Positions 32,668 through 41,220 are shown, counted from the stretch's first letter. The stretch: 64,000 nt of DNA from DATJOJ01 sp035507035 (GCA_035507035.1 DATJOJ010000007.1:1-64000), one strand, 5' to 3'. The notes: generated by a model from the sequence alone, not told the origin. A program made the numbers and translations.

Positions 32668-32696
32668 TCGTTGATTGTTGGTCGCGGGTCGTTGGC
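32667..32696. repeat. Right member of the inverted repeat pair flanking tadA
   Basis: The stretch gtcgttgattgttgg followed by tcgcgggtcgttggc begins on the last base of the tadA stop and is inverted relative to 32176-32205. It lies 21 bases before tRNA-Ser. Confidence 0.6.
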
Positions 32697-32717
32697 AAAA
32701 ACCGAATTTTTTGGCGC

Positions 32718-32807
32718 GGAGAGGTGCGTGAGTGGTTGAAACGATCCGCCTCGAAAGCGGACATACCTTGACGGGTATCGGGGGTTCGAATCCCTCCCTC
32801 TCCGCCA
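32718..32807 (+). tRNA. tRNA-Ser (anticodon CGA), CCA encoded
   Basis: Acceptor arms GGAGAGG (32718-32724) and CCTCTCC (32797-32803) pair perfectly, followed by discriminator G and encoded CCA. The anticodon stem TCCGC/GCGGA encloses the loop CTCGAAA, giving anticodon CGA, which reads UCG. A long variable arm (ataccttgacgggtat) is typical of tRNA-Ser. The T arm is ggggTTCGAAtcccc-like. Confidence 0.96.
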
Positions 32808-32837
32808 GATTTTCCCTCATAGGCTCGCAAACATATC

Positions 32838-32857
32838 GGGCGGCCCGAAGGCCGCCC
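32838..32857 (+). terminator. Hairpin downstream of tRNA-Ser
   Basis: gggcggcc (32838-32845) and ggccgccc (32850-32857) form a perfect 8-bp stem with a CGAA loop, followed by gtcttgctt. It is likely the end of the tRNA transcript. It also lies 23 bases beyond the stop of the convergent DUF5666 gene. Confidence 0.65.
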
Positions 32858-32880
32858 GTCTTGCTTCCACTTCTTTCAAA

Positions 32881-34248
32881 CTAAGGCAGCACCGCAACGA
32901 AGTGCGCCCAAACCACCGGCTTGCCGGTGCCGTCGTCAAAGACGAGGCCACGAGCCACAAGGTTTGCCGCACCCGCGCTCTGCAGGCCGGTGAGGCCGTT
33001 AATGTTTTCGAAGATCGTGCCGCTGCCGGTGTTCACTGTGAAGGGCCCGCCCGTTGCATAGCTCATGAGGGCATCGTTCTGCATTTGGAAGCTGCCAACG
33101 TTGCCACCCGTGATTTGCACGCTATTCTCCAGCAACTGTCCCCAAACGCCTTGACGGCGTAAGGAAACCATGTCCGGCGTGAACGTATTGTTGGAGTTCG
33201 TGCCGCCCACGAAGATGCGCTGCCCAACCACGATCGTCGAGCCGTTAAAGAGCTGCGTGGTGAACCAATTGTTGAAGAAGCAAATGTCGTACCGGGTCAC
33301 GGTGCTCAGGTCGACGGTGTAAACCGTATCGATCGGGATGGCAGGAGCCATATTCGGCAGTTCTTCGCCGACGAACATGGTGACCTGCGAGCCATTTACT
33401 GCGAGAACGCGGCCCGAGATGAAGGCTTTGTCAGTGGTGATGACTTCAACGTCAGAAGCCAGGATGCTGCCATCCGCCTGGACCGTGCCTTCCACCGAAA
33501 CGATGGCGTTCTGCACGTTCGAGATGGAGTTGCTGCCGTTATATTGGGTTTGCGAGTTAACATCAATGACTTCCTGGAACCCCCACGGTCCCTGCATGGT
33601 GAAGCTGTTCCTCGATGCATTCACCGAAACCACGGTGCCGGTAAATTCGGTGATCTGGCCAAATTCCTGAGAAGCCGAAACCGCCATGATGTTGACGTTC
33701 GGATTCACGGCGCCGGTGATCTGGCCACTCCCGTTGACGGCAAGCGACTGATGAAGATCAAAGTCCATGTGCAGTCCAGCCATGCCGTTGCTGCCAACCG
33801 TCAGCGGCTTGCCTGTCGGGAAGGGCACGGTAACAGTCGAATTGGTCAACGTGCCGTTCATCGGAGTGACAGTCGGCACCGGCTGCGCGGCCATGTTCAC
33901 GTAGTAAATGACAGGATTCGAGAAACTAAACGTTGCACTGGTATAAGTACCCGGCGCAACACTGTTGAATCCCAGCAAAGAGCGCAAGCCCATTAACCGG
34001 CCAAAATCCACGGTCGTCGGTGTGGAGAGCAACGTGACCTGGCTGGAACTGTTGTTCAGCGTGATGCTGTTGATGGTGATGTAAAACGAGACCACGGAGG
34101 GCAGTGGCGCGTCTTCACCCGTCACGAAGACTTGTGCCTGGCCCGGGGTGGCGGGATCGCTGCTGGAGGAACTGCTACCTCCACCGCAGGCGGTCAAAAT
34201 CAGCGCAATCAGCGCAAGAAAACTGGCAAGCAAAACGTATCGTCTCAT
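32881..34248 (-). CDS. DUF5666-type lipoprotein
   Basis: The 455-residue protein begins with a lipoprotein signal (MRRYVLLASFLALIALILTACGGGSSSSSS), in which LTAC is the lipobox and the Cys becomes lipidated. A DUF4382-like domain follows (FVTGEDAPLPSVVSFYITIN, then LLGFNSVAPGTYTSATFSF). Beta-rich DUF5666 modules make up the rest (FTGTVVSVNASRNSFTMQGP, then ISGRVLAVNGSQVTMFVGE). The start has a good ribosome site (aaggag). These proteins are common in Acidobacteriota and face the periplasm or surface. The function is unknown. Confidence 0.85.
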   Translation of the reverse strand: MRRYVLLASFLALIALILTACGGGSSSSSSDPATPGQAQVFVTGEDAPLPSVVSFYITINSITLNNSSSQVTLLSTPTTVDFGRLMGLRSLLGFNSVAPGTYTSATFSFSNPVIYYVNMAAQPVPTVTPMNGTLTNSTVTVPFPTGKPLTVGSNGMAGLHMDFDLHQSLAVNGSGQITGAVNPNVNIMAVSASQEFGQITEFTGTVVSVNASRNSFTMQGPWGFQEVIDVNSQTQYNGSNSISNVQNAIVSVEGTVQADGSILASDVEVITTDKAFISGRVLAVNGSQVTMFVGEELPNMAPAIPIDTVYTVDLSTVTRYDICFFNNWFTTQLFNGSTIVVGQRIFVGGTNSNNTFTPDMVSLRRQGVWGQLLENSVQITGGNVGSFQMQNDALMSYATGGPFTVNTGSGTIFENINGLTGLQSAGAANLVARGLVFDDGTGKPVVWAHFVAVLP

Positions 34249-34493
34249 TGAATCGCTCCTTTCAAATGAGCGCTGGGGCTAGCGGCTCACGTTACAGACA
34301 GGAAACACAGGGCCATTAGAAAAGTTTTGAGAAAGTAGTGCATGTTACGCCGGTCGCAGCCCGTTACCTTGGTAATTGCCGCGCCCATCAAGGCATTTGG
34401 GCCCATTGATAACAAACGGAAAAGCGGCGAGGACCGCATTGCGGGAACAAAGCAGGTATCTATTTCAGACGAGAACGCAGTTGGCGCCGAGAA

Positions 34494-34877
34494 TCAAAAC
34501 TCAAAATATCCTGCGTTGCGAACCTGATGGCCATTGCCTTCAGTTCCAGTGGCAGGTAACAACGCTACGTTTCCGCGAAGAGTCTCCCATGCAGCTTCGG
34601 CGAGAGCTGGATCGGCGCCGACGAGTTCGCGAATCATCTGCCAGGCAGCCAGGTTGAGAGCGCCATCCGGCGGAGGTCCCATGGCCAGAGAAACCGAGCA
34701 TTGCGGACAAAAACAGATCCGCTGCGCCGTAGATTTTTGCCGCGGGCGGATTCCCACCGTCTGCGCGAACATGTAAACAGCAACGCTTTTATGGCCAGCC
34801 TCAAGTTCCTGATTACAGCGCAAACAACGCAGCTCTTCCAAGGCGCCTTCCTTGCGGGCGAGTGTGGCCCTGGCCAA
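34494..34877 (-). CDS. Hypothetical protein with paired Cys motifs
   Basis: From a TTG at 34877 the protein has 127 residues. Two CxxC pairs (RCLRCNQEL and CFCPQCSVSL) about 35 residues apart could bind zinc as a ribbon. A helical C-terminal part follows (LAAWQMIRELVGADPALAEA). It lies between the DUF5666 gene and the divergent Nudix gene. There is no recognised family and the start codon is uncertain. The bases from 34249 to 34493 hold only a possible hairpin near 34266-34289 and no gene that I can see. Confidence 0.5.
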   Translation of the reverse strand: MARATLARKEGALEELRCLRCNQELEAGHKSVAVYMFAQTVGIRPRQKSTAQRICFCPQCSVSLAMGPPPDGALNLAAWQMIRELVGADPALAEAAWETLRGNVALLPATGTEGNGHQVRNAGYFEF

Positions 34878-34987
34878 ATATTGTCTTCACCAAGGCATGA
34901 ATACAAGTTGATAAGAAGATTCCGGCCGCCACCGGAACCAGACTTTGCTCTATGCAAGCAATGACGTGATCGCGCACTCTTGTGCTT

Positions 34988-35716
34988 ATGAGCGTTGGAA
35001 ATTCTTCGCGTTTGGCGATTGTGCCGAGGTTTGCCAGTGCACGAGCGCCGGTGAAATTCTTTCGAATTTCGCAGCTTCGCCGACTATGTGAGTGCGAAAA
35101 GGTGGCCGCAGTATGCTATCGGGTCAATGAAGATAAGGTCGAGTTTCTGCTGGTCCAGACTCGCGGCGGCCGCTGGACTTTTCCTAAGGGCCACGTGGAA
35201 CCGGGATTGACCCACGCCCAATCGGCGGCCCTCGAAGCGCACGAGGAAGCCGGCGTCCACGGACGCATGGAGGAAGTTTGTTTCAGCCGCTACTTTCTTC
35301 GCAGCCGCAGCACCAGAGGGTCGTCCGGCGAGCGAAAGACTGCGGTACACGCGCACCTGTGTGAAGTTTCGCGTTTGGAGGCGCCGACGGAGCCTAAACG
35401 GAATCCCACATGGTTCGCTCCCGAAGACACCAAGCGGCGTTTGAAAAAAGGAAGAACGACGCAGGAGGCTGCCGAGCTGTCGCGGGTTGTTGGACGGGCT
35501 GTAACACGCATTCAGCGGCTTCGCGATAGCGACGTTTCCCTCCCGGAGCTGGAGATGTTGGAAACGCCAGTGCTCGATGGGACCAAGCTGGAGCTGCGGA
35601 AACCGGATCCAGGAAAGAAGGACGCGCTCCAGAAAGTAGAGTTCACACTCGTCAAGAATGTTCGTTCTGGTCCGGTCCGGTTGCTCACGCCTATGCTTCG
35701 GTCGCGAAACAATTAA
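34988..35716 (+). CDS. Nudix-domain protein with degenerate Nudix box
   Basis: The 242-residue protein has a Nudix fold in its centre (VAAVCYRVNEDKVEFLLVQT, then GGRWTFPKGHVEPG). The Nudix box reads GHVEPGLTHAQSAALEAHEE then AGV. Compared with GX5EX7REUXEEXGU, the first Glu is Leu and the Arg is Leu, while the EExG part remains. Hydrolysis may be weakened. A positively charged extension and a roughly 70-residue C-terminal tail are extra. Similar acidobacterial proteins are annotated as NUDIX hydrolases. It overlaps the end of the convergent tsaB by 4 bases. Confidence 0.75.
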   Translation: MSVGNSSRLAIVPRFASARAPVKFFRISQLRRLCECEKVAAVCYRVNEDKVEFLLVQTRGGRWTFPKGHVEPGLTHAQSAALEAHEEAGVHGRMEEVCFSRYFLRSRSTRGSSGERKTAVHAHLCEVSRLEAPTEPKRNPTWFAPEDTKRRLKKGRTTQEAAELSRVVGRAVTRIQRLRDSDVSLPELEMLETPVLDGTKLELRKPDPGKKDALQKVEFTLVKNVRSGPVRLLTPMLRSRNN

Positions 35717-36384
35717 GATTTATTCGGGGCAAAAATCTCGGCGTCAGAACGGCGAATGTAATTAGCGTCCAGCTCCTGCGGCGAAACAGTCTTTCCCGAT
35801 CGAATCTTTTGCCAGCCGATTTTCGCGATCAGGTCGCTTCCTGGATGCTCGACTAGCTTGACTTCCAGGCCACGAGCGCGAGCTTCTTCCGCAATGGAGG
35901 TATAAGGAGACACGATAACTTTCTGGGCGCCGGATGCGAAACACTCTTCCCGATTGCCGAGCCATTCGCAGCGTGCCTCCCCAGTAGAACCGCGAATCTG
36001 GTACTCACCCAGATATACTTCGTTGCGCCCGGCGTCCAAAGCGGCCAGTATGTTTCCCTCCAACTGCGCCGAGCGTGCAACCGCTTCGAGCAGAGAAACG
36101 GCAGCGATCGGCTTTTCCAGAACTTCTGCGAGAGCTTTGATGGCGGCTAAGCCGACGCGAAGGCCGGTGAAAGATCCGGGGCCGGACGCGACCGCAAAGC
36201 CGCCGAGATCGCTCTTGGTGAATCCGTGTTTTGCAAGCAACCCTGCGACTTGTGGGACAAGCTGAGCGGAGAATGTCCCGCCGACGAGCGGGACGATTTC
36301 GAGAACTTCGCATGCCTCGCCATCGCATCGGGCTAATGCGATGCTTCCATTTTTTCCCGAGGTGTCAGTGGCGAGGAGCAGCAT
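35713..36384 (-). CDS. tsaB: tRNA N6-threonylcarbamoyladenosine biosynthesis protein TsaB
   Basis: TsaB pairs with TsaD and TsaE to place threonylcarbamoyl on A37 of ANN-decoding tRNAs. The 223-residue protein shows the ASKHA-fold N-terminus (LLATDTSGKNGSIALARC) and the diagnostic ASGPGSFTGLRVGLAAIKAL near residue 70. A diverged C-terminal half follows (ALDAGRNEVYLGEY). It lacks the TsaD metal-binding His pair, as expected. It is the third gene of a meaB-mce-tsaB series on the minus strand, 31 bases after mce. Confidence 0.92.
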   Translation of the reverse strand: MLLLATDTSGKNGSIALARCDGEACEVLEIVPLVGGTFSAQLVPQVAGLLAKHGFTKSDLGGFAVASGPGSFTGLRVGLAAIKALAEVLEKPIAAVSLLEAVARSAQLEGNILAALDAGRNEVYLGEYQIRGSTGEARCEWLGNREECFASGAQKVIVSPYTSIAEEARARGLEVKLVEHPGSDLIAKIGWQKIRSGKTVSPQELDANYIRRSDAEIFAPNKS

Positions 36385-36415
36385 GGAGAGAGTTTAAGTC
36401 TTGGATTTGGCGGAA

Positions 36416-36814
36416 TCAGTGTTGTGCCTCTACCAGCTCCAGCAATACGCCGCCGGCGCTCGAAGGATGCACAAAAACATAGCGGTGGCCGCCGGCGCCA
36501 ACCTTGATCTCTTCGGAAATCAAGCGTACGCCATCTTTTTTCAGGTGTTCAACTGCTGCTGCCAGGTTGGGCACGCGCAACGAAACGTGATGCAAGCCTT
36601 CGCCCCGCTTGGCGATAAATTTGGCGATCGCAGAATTTTCCGAAGTCGGCTCAAGTAGCTCCAGGCGGCTTTCGCCCACCGGAATCATAACCAGACGTAC
36701 TTGCTCGGCTTCCACAGTTTCTTCGGGAGAGACGGACAGGCCGAGCCTCTGGTAAATTCCCTTCGCCGCAGCCAGCGACTTTACAGCGATTCCGAGATGG
36801 TCAATGGTGAACGT
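36416..36814 (-). CDS. mce: Methylmalonyl-CoA epimerase with a probable ACG start
   Basis: The epimerase interconverts the (R) and (S) forms of methylmalonyl-CoA. The homologous reading frame begins TFTIDHLGIAVKSLAAA and runs to LLELVEAQH, 132 codons, matching the family's usual length. Metal ligands are His in IDHLGIAV, His in LHHVSLRV and Glu in LLELVE. No ATG, GTG or TTG lies in frame between the upstream stop (TAG) and the conserved N-terminus. The codon ACG (36814-36812) sits 7 bases after aaggag, where a start belongs. The next in-frame GTG (36715) would remove the first metal ligand. It forms an operon with meaB. Confidence 0.85.
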   Translation of the reverse strand, partial: TFTIDHLGIAVKSLAAAKGIYQRLGLSVSPEETVEAEQVRLVMIPVGESRLELLEPTSENSAIAKFIAKRGEGLHHVSLRVPNLAAAVEHLKKDGVRLISEEIKVGAGGHRYVFVHPSSAGGVLLELVEAQH

Positions 36815-36838
36815 GGTTAAGCTCCTTCCAGTGCAACT

Positions 36839-36876
36839 GCAGATTCCTCGCGGCTAAAACCGCTCGTAATGACAAG
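36839..36876. repeat. Dispersed short repeat between meaB and mce
   Basis: gcagattcctcg, then a small palindrome gcggctaaaaccgc, then tcgtaatgacaag share the ends of the element at 13145-13208 with a shorter core. It lies in the gap between the meaB stop and the mce ribosome site, so it is part of the polycistronic message. Confidence 0.55.
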
Positions 36877-36878
36877 AA

Positions 36879-37835
36879 TTATTTCGTGTGGCTTAGTTTG
36901 CCGACTATCTCTTCTACCAACGTATACGGATCGCGCTTATGCTCGGCGACCTCCGCGGCATAACGAGCAACGTTGCCGTTCCCCAGATGTTCCCGCGCTT
37001 TTTCCATCAGCGTGTCACGAAGCATCTCTATCAGTCGGTCTTGCCAGTTATGCGCTTTATGCTGCAAAACCAGGTTCTCCTTTTGCAGGTACGCTTCGTA
37101 ATCGGCAATCGCGGTTGCCAATTTTGCGATTCCCTTCCCTTCGCTGGCCACGGTCTTGACGATCGGCGGCGTCCAACGATCGTTGCGCGTTGCCAAGGAT
37201 TGCAAGGCGCGAATTTCTTTTTCTACCCGGTCGGCCCCTTCGCGGTCGCTCTTATTGATTACGAAAATATCGGCGATCTCCATGATGCCGGCTTTGATGC
37301 TCTGCACATCATCACCCATGCCCGGCACGAGAATCACGATGGTGATATCGGCCAGACGAACAATATCGACCTCGTCCTGTCCGACACCCACGGTTTCGAT
37401 CATGATGAGATCGCGGCCGGCAGCATCGAGCACCGTGGCCACATCGGCCGTGGCCCGCGCCAGCCCGCCGAGCGAGCCGCGCGTCGCCATGCTGCGGATG
37501 TAAATTCCAGGGTCGGCGAAGTGATCTTGCATGCGAATGCGGTCGCCGAGAATCGCGCCACCGGTGTAAGGGCTCGTGGGATCGACAGCAATGATTCCCA
37601 CGGTTCGATGGTGCTTGCGATAGTGCTTTGCCAGCTGGTCGACCAACGTGCTCTTGCCTGCGCCCGGCGCCCCGGTCAAGCCGAGAATGCGGGCGTGACC
37701 AGTCTTGGGAAACACAGCTTTGAGCAGCTCGGACGAACCGCTGCTGCGGTTTTCGACCATGCTGATGGCTCGCGCTAAAGCACGGGCGTCGCCGCCATGC
37801 AGACGGTCGAGCCAGGATTGAAGATCGGAGGCCAA
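36879..37835 (-). CDS. meaB: Methylmalonyl-CoA mutase-associated GTPase (MeaB/ArgK)
   Basis: MeaB is a G3E-type GTPase that protects and reloads adenosylcobalamin in methylmalonyl-CoA mutase. The 318-residue protein has the P-loop GLTGAPGAGKSTLVDQL near residue 52, the switch region DPTSPYTGGAILGDRIRM, IETVGVGQDEVDIVRLAD, and NKSDREGAD as the guanine-specificity motif. The C-terminal dimerisation arm is present. Together with mce it implies a propionate or odd-chain and branched-acid pathway. The mutase itself is not in the window. Confidence 0.95.
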   Translation of the reverse strand: MASDLQSWLDRLHGGDARALARAISMVENRSSGSSELLKAVFPKTGHARILGLTGAPGAGKSTLVDQLAKHYRKHHRTVGIIAVDPTSPYTGGAILGDRIRMQDHFADPGIYIRSMATRGSLGGLARATADVATVLDAAGRDLIMIETVGVGQDEVDIVRLADITIVILVPGMGDDVQSIKAGIMEIADIFVINKSDREGADRVEKEIRALQSLATRNDRWTPPIVKTVASEGKGIAKLATAIADYEAYLQKENLVLQHKAHNWQDRLIEMLRDTLMEKAREHLGNGNVARYAAEVAEHKRDPYTLVEEIVGKLSHTK

Positions 37836-37982
37836 GGTTTAGTGTAAAGCAGCGTCGGGAGTGGAGGAAACTGGCGATGGAGCGTCAGCCGCGCGAGACC
37901 CAACGAAAAATAAGGCCATTCCATGGGGAAGTTTGGAATGGCCTTTTGGCGAAGTCCTCCGGGGTGGAGGGAAAAGTCGTTG

Positions 37983-38714
37983 CTATTGTCCGGGCGGCGC
38001 CGTTGTTTGGCCGACTTGCGCCGGCGCATTATTGTCGGTGGAGTTCGTCATCAGGCGCACATCCACGCGGCGGTTCTTGGCGCGGCCTTCGCGGGTGTTG
38101 TTCGAGTCGGCTGGCTTATCCTTGCCCAGTCCGATGAGATAAATCTTGTAGGCCGGAACGTTGTGCGACGAGGCCAGGTACTGAATGACCGCGTCGGCTC
38201 GGCGCTGGCTCAAAGCATAGTTGTAATCCGCTGGGCCGGTCGAATCGGTGCCGCCTTCCACGGTGATGATGTAGCCCTTGGTGTTGGGCACTGCCGATGC
38301 AAGCTGATCCAGGGAATCTTTACCCTCCTTGGTCAACGTGTCCTTGTTGAAGCCAAACAACACCGTCGATTGGTTCACGACGTGATAGTTATCGAGGTTG
38401 GCCACGGCATTTTGCAAAGAGTCGACGCGATGAACAGCGTTGTCGGCCATGGTCTGCGCCTGGTTCGCCTGCTGGCCAGCGGCCTGGGCTTTCTGGTCCA
38501 CCTCGGTCGCCTTGGCTTGCACTTGCTGAATGCCAGCCTGAGCGCGTTGGTCGACGTCTTTAATGTCGCGCGAATTCTTGGCCGTCATGTCGTCAAGTTC
38601 GTTGGTCTTGTTAATCAGCGGCGTAGTTTGCTGCCGCACATAATTCTTGCTGGCGCACCCGACCGACACCGCCATGGTCGCTGCCAGCAGCACTGTCAAG
38701 GAAGTGCGATTCAT
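37983..38714 (-). CDS. OmpA-like peptidoglycan-associated lipoprotein with coiled coil
   Basis: From ATG 38714 the 243-residue protein has a lipoprotein signal (MNRTSLTVLLAATMAVSVGC). A long Gln/Ala-rich coiled coil covers about residues 35-110 (AQAGIQQVQAKATEVDQKAQ). A C-terminal OmpA domain has YALSQRRADAVIQYL and EGRAKNRRVDVRL, the residues that grip diaminopimelate. It likely tethers the outer membrane to the cell wall. It is monocistronic. An in-frame ATG at 38783 would lengthen the signal unnaturally. Confidence 0.88.
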   Translation of the reverse strand: MNRTSLTVLLAATMAVSVGCASKNYVRQQTTPLINKTNELDDMTAKNSRDIKDVDQRAQAGIQQVQAKATEVDQKAQAAGQQANQAQTMADNAVHRVDSLQNAVANLDNYHVVNQSTVLFGFNKDTLTKEGKDSLDQLASAVPNTKGYIITVEGGTDSTGPADYNYALSQRRADAVIQYLASSHNVPAYKIYLIGLGKDKPADSNNTREGRAKNRRVDVRLMTNSTDNNAPAQVGQTTAPPGQ

Positions 38715-39024
38715 AGACGCTAGTTCTCCTTCTGTTTTCTCGTCAGAAATCTTCTTTGAAATTGAATTCGAATACCTGGGCACAAATCATCGCTCGAGAC
38801 TGGATGCTCCCGCTCGGTCTTTGATTAAGCACGGCCACTGCCAACTGCGAGAAGTTCGCATCCGTCTGTTAAGTTATTGATGCTAAGGGTGATGCTGAGA
38901 GTTGGCCGCCCAGCACCATGTCTTTAGAGTAGATCAAAGCGCTATGGGATGGGGAAATTTTATACGGTTGGACCGAACCGCATCGAGTTCCCGCCGGACG
39001 ATAGAATAGAAGGAACCGTCTGAG
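38715..39024. promoter_or_regulatory. Divergent intergenic region between the OmpA-like gene and uvrC
   Basis: These 310 bases hold no gene that I can support. The last 30 carry a possible -10 (tagaat) and the ribosome site aaggaa for uvrC. For the OmpA-like gene the proximal part has aaggaga, seven bases before its ATG. No strong repeat or terminator is seen. Confidence 0.4.
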
Positions 39025-40932
39025 ATGGACCTCCCAGAGAAAATCCGCACTATACCGACTTCGGCTGGCGTGTATCTGTACAAAAACGCCGAGGGTGAGG
39101 TCATTTACGTCGGCAAGGCCAAAAATCTGCGTAGCCGCGTCAGCTCGTACTTTCATGCCGGCCGAGTTGAAGATGCGAAAACTGGAACGCTGGTTCGGGA
39201 GGCAGTCGACGTTGATTACATCGTTGTTGCCAACAACAAAGAGGCGCTGGCGCTCGAGAACCACCTCATCAAGCAAAAAAAGCCACGCTTCAACATTCTG
39301 TTGCGCGATGACAAAACGTATCCCTACGTGAAGTTGACGTTAGGGGAGCGCTTCCCTCGCGTCTATGTAACGCGCCGGCTGCGGAAAGATGGCAGTTCGT
39401 ATTACGGACCATACTTCCCGGCGAACCTTGCGTATCGCATCGTCGATCTTATTCATCGGCATTTTATGGTGCCGTCGTGCAAGGTGGATTTGACGCGGTT
39501 CCATCCTCGCCCTTGCTTGCAGTATTACATCAAGCGATGTCTCGGACCGTGCGTCGAGGGATTGACGACTCCTGAGGCTTATGTGGAGGCAGTGCACGAC
39601 GTAAAGATGTTCCTGGAAGGCCGGCCAACGGATCTGGCCAAATCGCTGCGGGAGCGCATGGCTAAAGCTGCCGAAGCCGAAGAATATGAACGGGCAGCAA
39701 AGTATCGGGATTTGATTTCGACGGTTGAGCAACTGCAAGAAAAGCAGCGAATTGCCGCGGTCGAGGGGGATGATGCTGACGTTTTTGGCTATCACTTCGA
39801 AAGCGATATGCTGGCGGTGAATTTGTTCCACATGCGCGGCGGGCGGGTTCTGGATCGTCGGGAGTTCTTCTGGGAAGAGCTGCCGGAACCTACCGTAGAC
39901 CAAACTGAAGAAGGCTCACCCGCAGGATCCAGCAAAGGCCAGTTTCATCCCGGAGGGTTCCTCTCTGCCCTGCTCAAACAGCTCTATATTGGCCAGCCAT
40001 ATGTTCCGCGAAATATTTATGTGCCGGTCGATTTTGAGGATCGCGAAGAGTTGGAGGATTTGCTGTCAGAACAACTGGCGGGCGAAGGCGGCCGGGCAAC
40101 TCGAGTGCATATTCTCGTGCCGCAGCGCGGCGATAAGCGCTCCCTGATCGATCTAGCCGGAAATAACGCGAAACAATCCTACGACCAGCGATTCCGCGTG
40201 ATGAAGCCCAACCAACGTCAGATCCAGGAAGCGCTGCAGGACGCGTTGGGGCTTCCGGAATTGCCGCGGCGCATTGAGTGCTTCGACATCTCTCACATTC
40301 AAGGTGCGGAAACGGTCGCTTCCATGGTGGTTTGGGAAGATGGTCGGATGAAGAAGTCGGAGTACCGCAAATTTATTATTCGCAGCGTCGACGGAGTGGA
40401 TGACTTCGCATCGATGCGAGAAGTTGTCACTCGTCGTTACAAACGCATGCAAGAGGAAAAGAAGCCGCTGCCCAGTCTGATCCTGATCGATGGCGGGCTC
40501 GGGCAGCTCCATGCTGCGGCCGAGGCGCTGTCCTCGCTGGAAATCATCAATCAGCCTCTAGCTTCGATCGCTAAACGCGAAGAGATCATTTATGTGTTCG
40601 GCCAAGAAGATGAGCCGGTCGTGCTCGATCACCATTCCCCTGTATTGCACTTGGTTCAACTCATCCGCGATGAAGCCCACCGTTTCGCGGTGACCTTCCA
40701 CCGCAAGCGCCGCCAGATGCGTGACCGCGCCACGCAATTGCTGGATATCCCGGGGGTAGGTGAGAGGACAACACGCCGCCTCTTGGAGCACTTCGGCAGC
40801 TTGCAAGCTGTCAAGCAGGCGGATGCCGCGGCACTGTCAGCGGTGGTGACGAGAGTGCAGGCAGAGGCGATCCTGGAACACTTCCGAAAGTTCGATAAAT
40901 CATCGGTACAAAGCCCGGCCTCGCTCGCATAA
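39025..40932 (+). CDS. uvrC: UvrABC excinuclease subunit C
   Basis: UvrC makes the two incisions around DNA lesions in nucleotide excision repair. The 635-residue protein is full length. The GIY-YIG nuclease domain is at residues 10-90 (AGVYLYKNAEGEVIYVGKAK). A Cys-rich patch follows (HPRPCLQYYIKRCLGPC), then the UvrB-binding motif near residue 220 (AEAEEYERAAKYRDLI) and the RNase H-like nuclease domain (ECFDISHIQGAETVASMVVW, then LILIDGGLGQL). The C-terminal helix-hairpin-helix pair is IPGVGERTTRRLLEHFG. It stands alone. Confidence 0.96.
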   Translation: MDLPEKIRTIPTSAGVYLYKNAEGEVIYVGKAKNLRSRVSSYFHAGRVEDAKTGTLVREAVDVDYIVVANNKEALALENHLIKQKKPRFNILLRDDKTYPYVKLTLGERFPRVYVTRRLRKDGSSYYGPYFPANLAYRIVDLIHRHFMVPSCKVDLTRFHPRPCLQYYIKRCLGPCVEGLTTPEAYVEAVHDVKMFLEGRPTDLAKSLRERMAKAAEAEEYERAAKYRDLISTVEQLQEKQRIAAVEGDDADVFGYHFESDMLAVNLFHMRGGRVLDRREFFWEELPEPTVDQTEEGSPAGSSKGQFHPGGFLSALLKQLYIGQPYVPRNIYVPVDFEDREELEDLLSEQLAGEGGRATRVHILVPQRGDKRSLIDLAGNNAKQSYDQRFRVMKPNQRQIQEALQDALGLPELPRRIECFDISHIQGAETVASMVVWEDGRMKKSEYRKFIIRSVDGVDDFASMREVVTRRYKRMQEEKKPLPSLILIDGGLGQLHAAAEALSSLEIINQPLASIAKREEIIYVFGQEDEPVVLDHHSPVLHLVQLIRDEAHRFAVTFHRKRRQMRDRATQLLDIPGVGERTTRRLLEHFGSLQAVKQADAAALSAVVTRVQAEAILEHFRKFDKSSVQSPASLA

Positions 40933-40964
40933 AGTGATTGTGAAACCGATTGTTTTTGATAATC

Positions 40965-40990
40965 TGTACGCATGTGTACATATGCGTACA
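40965..40990. promoter_or_regulatory. Palindromic operator of the solitary antitoxin gene
   Basis: tgtacgcat (40965-40973) and atgcgtaca (40982-40990) are perfect 9-base inverted arms around an 8-base centre. A second overlapping palindrome (tgtgtac and gtacaca) shares part of it. The -10-like gataat lies just upstream at 40958-40963, and the antitoxin ATG is 20 bases downstream. Confidence 0.7.
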
Positions 40991-41010
40991 CACCCTCGGG
41001 AGCGGTATAA

Positions 41011-41220
41011 ATGGGGACGCACAAGGTCGGAATTCGAGAATTCAGAGAAAAACTCTCAGCCTACCTCCTCGAGTCGGATGAGGTGATCACGATTACACGG
41101 CATGGGGAAACGATCGGATATTACATCCCTACCCGCCGCAAGCGCAGCAGCGAAGCCGAACGAGAGGCGGGGGAAATCACCCAAGCCTTCCAAGAATGGT
41201 GGCGGAGCCGGCGCAAATGA
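41011..41220 (+). CDS. Solitary Phd/YefM-type antitoxin
   Basis: The 69-residue protein starts MGTHKVGIREFREKLSAYLL, the Phd/YefM DNA-binding fold, and continues ESDEVITITRHGETIGYYIP. A basic C-terminal helix would bind a toxin. The stop codon overlaps an ATG (ATGA), as expected for a coupled toxin gene. However, that second frame loses any PIN or RelE resemblance within 15 codons and runs into the end of the minus-strand DUF4440 gene. The toxin appears lost, and the antitoxin with its operator remains intact. Confidence 0.8.
   Translation: MGTHKVGIREFREKLSAYLLESDEVITITRHGETIGYYIPTRRKRSSEAEREAGEITQAFQEWWRSRRK

Noticed and set aside
34342..34527. A 61-residue plus-strand frame in the gap upstream of the Cys-pair protein
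   Set aside because: No ribosome site, signal or family pattern. It is within an otherwise gene-poor stretch and probably random.
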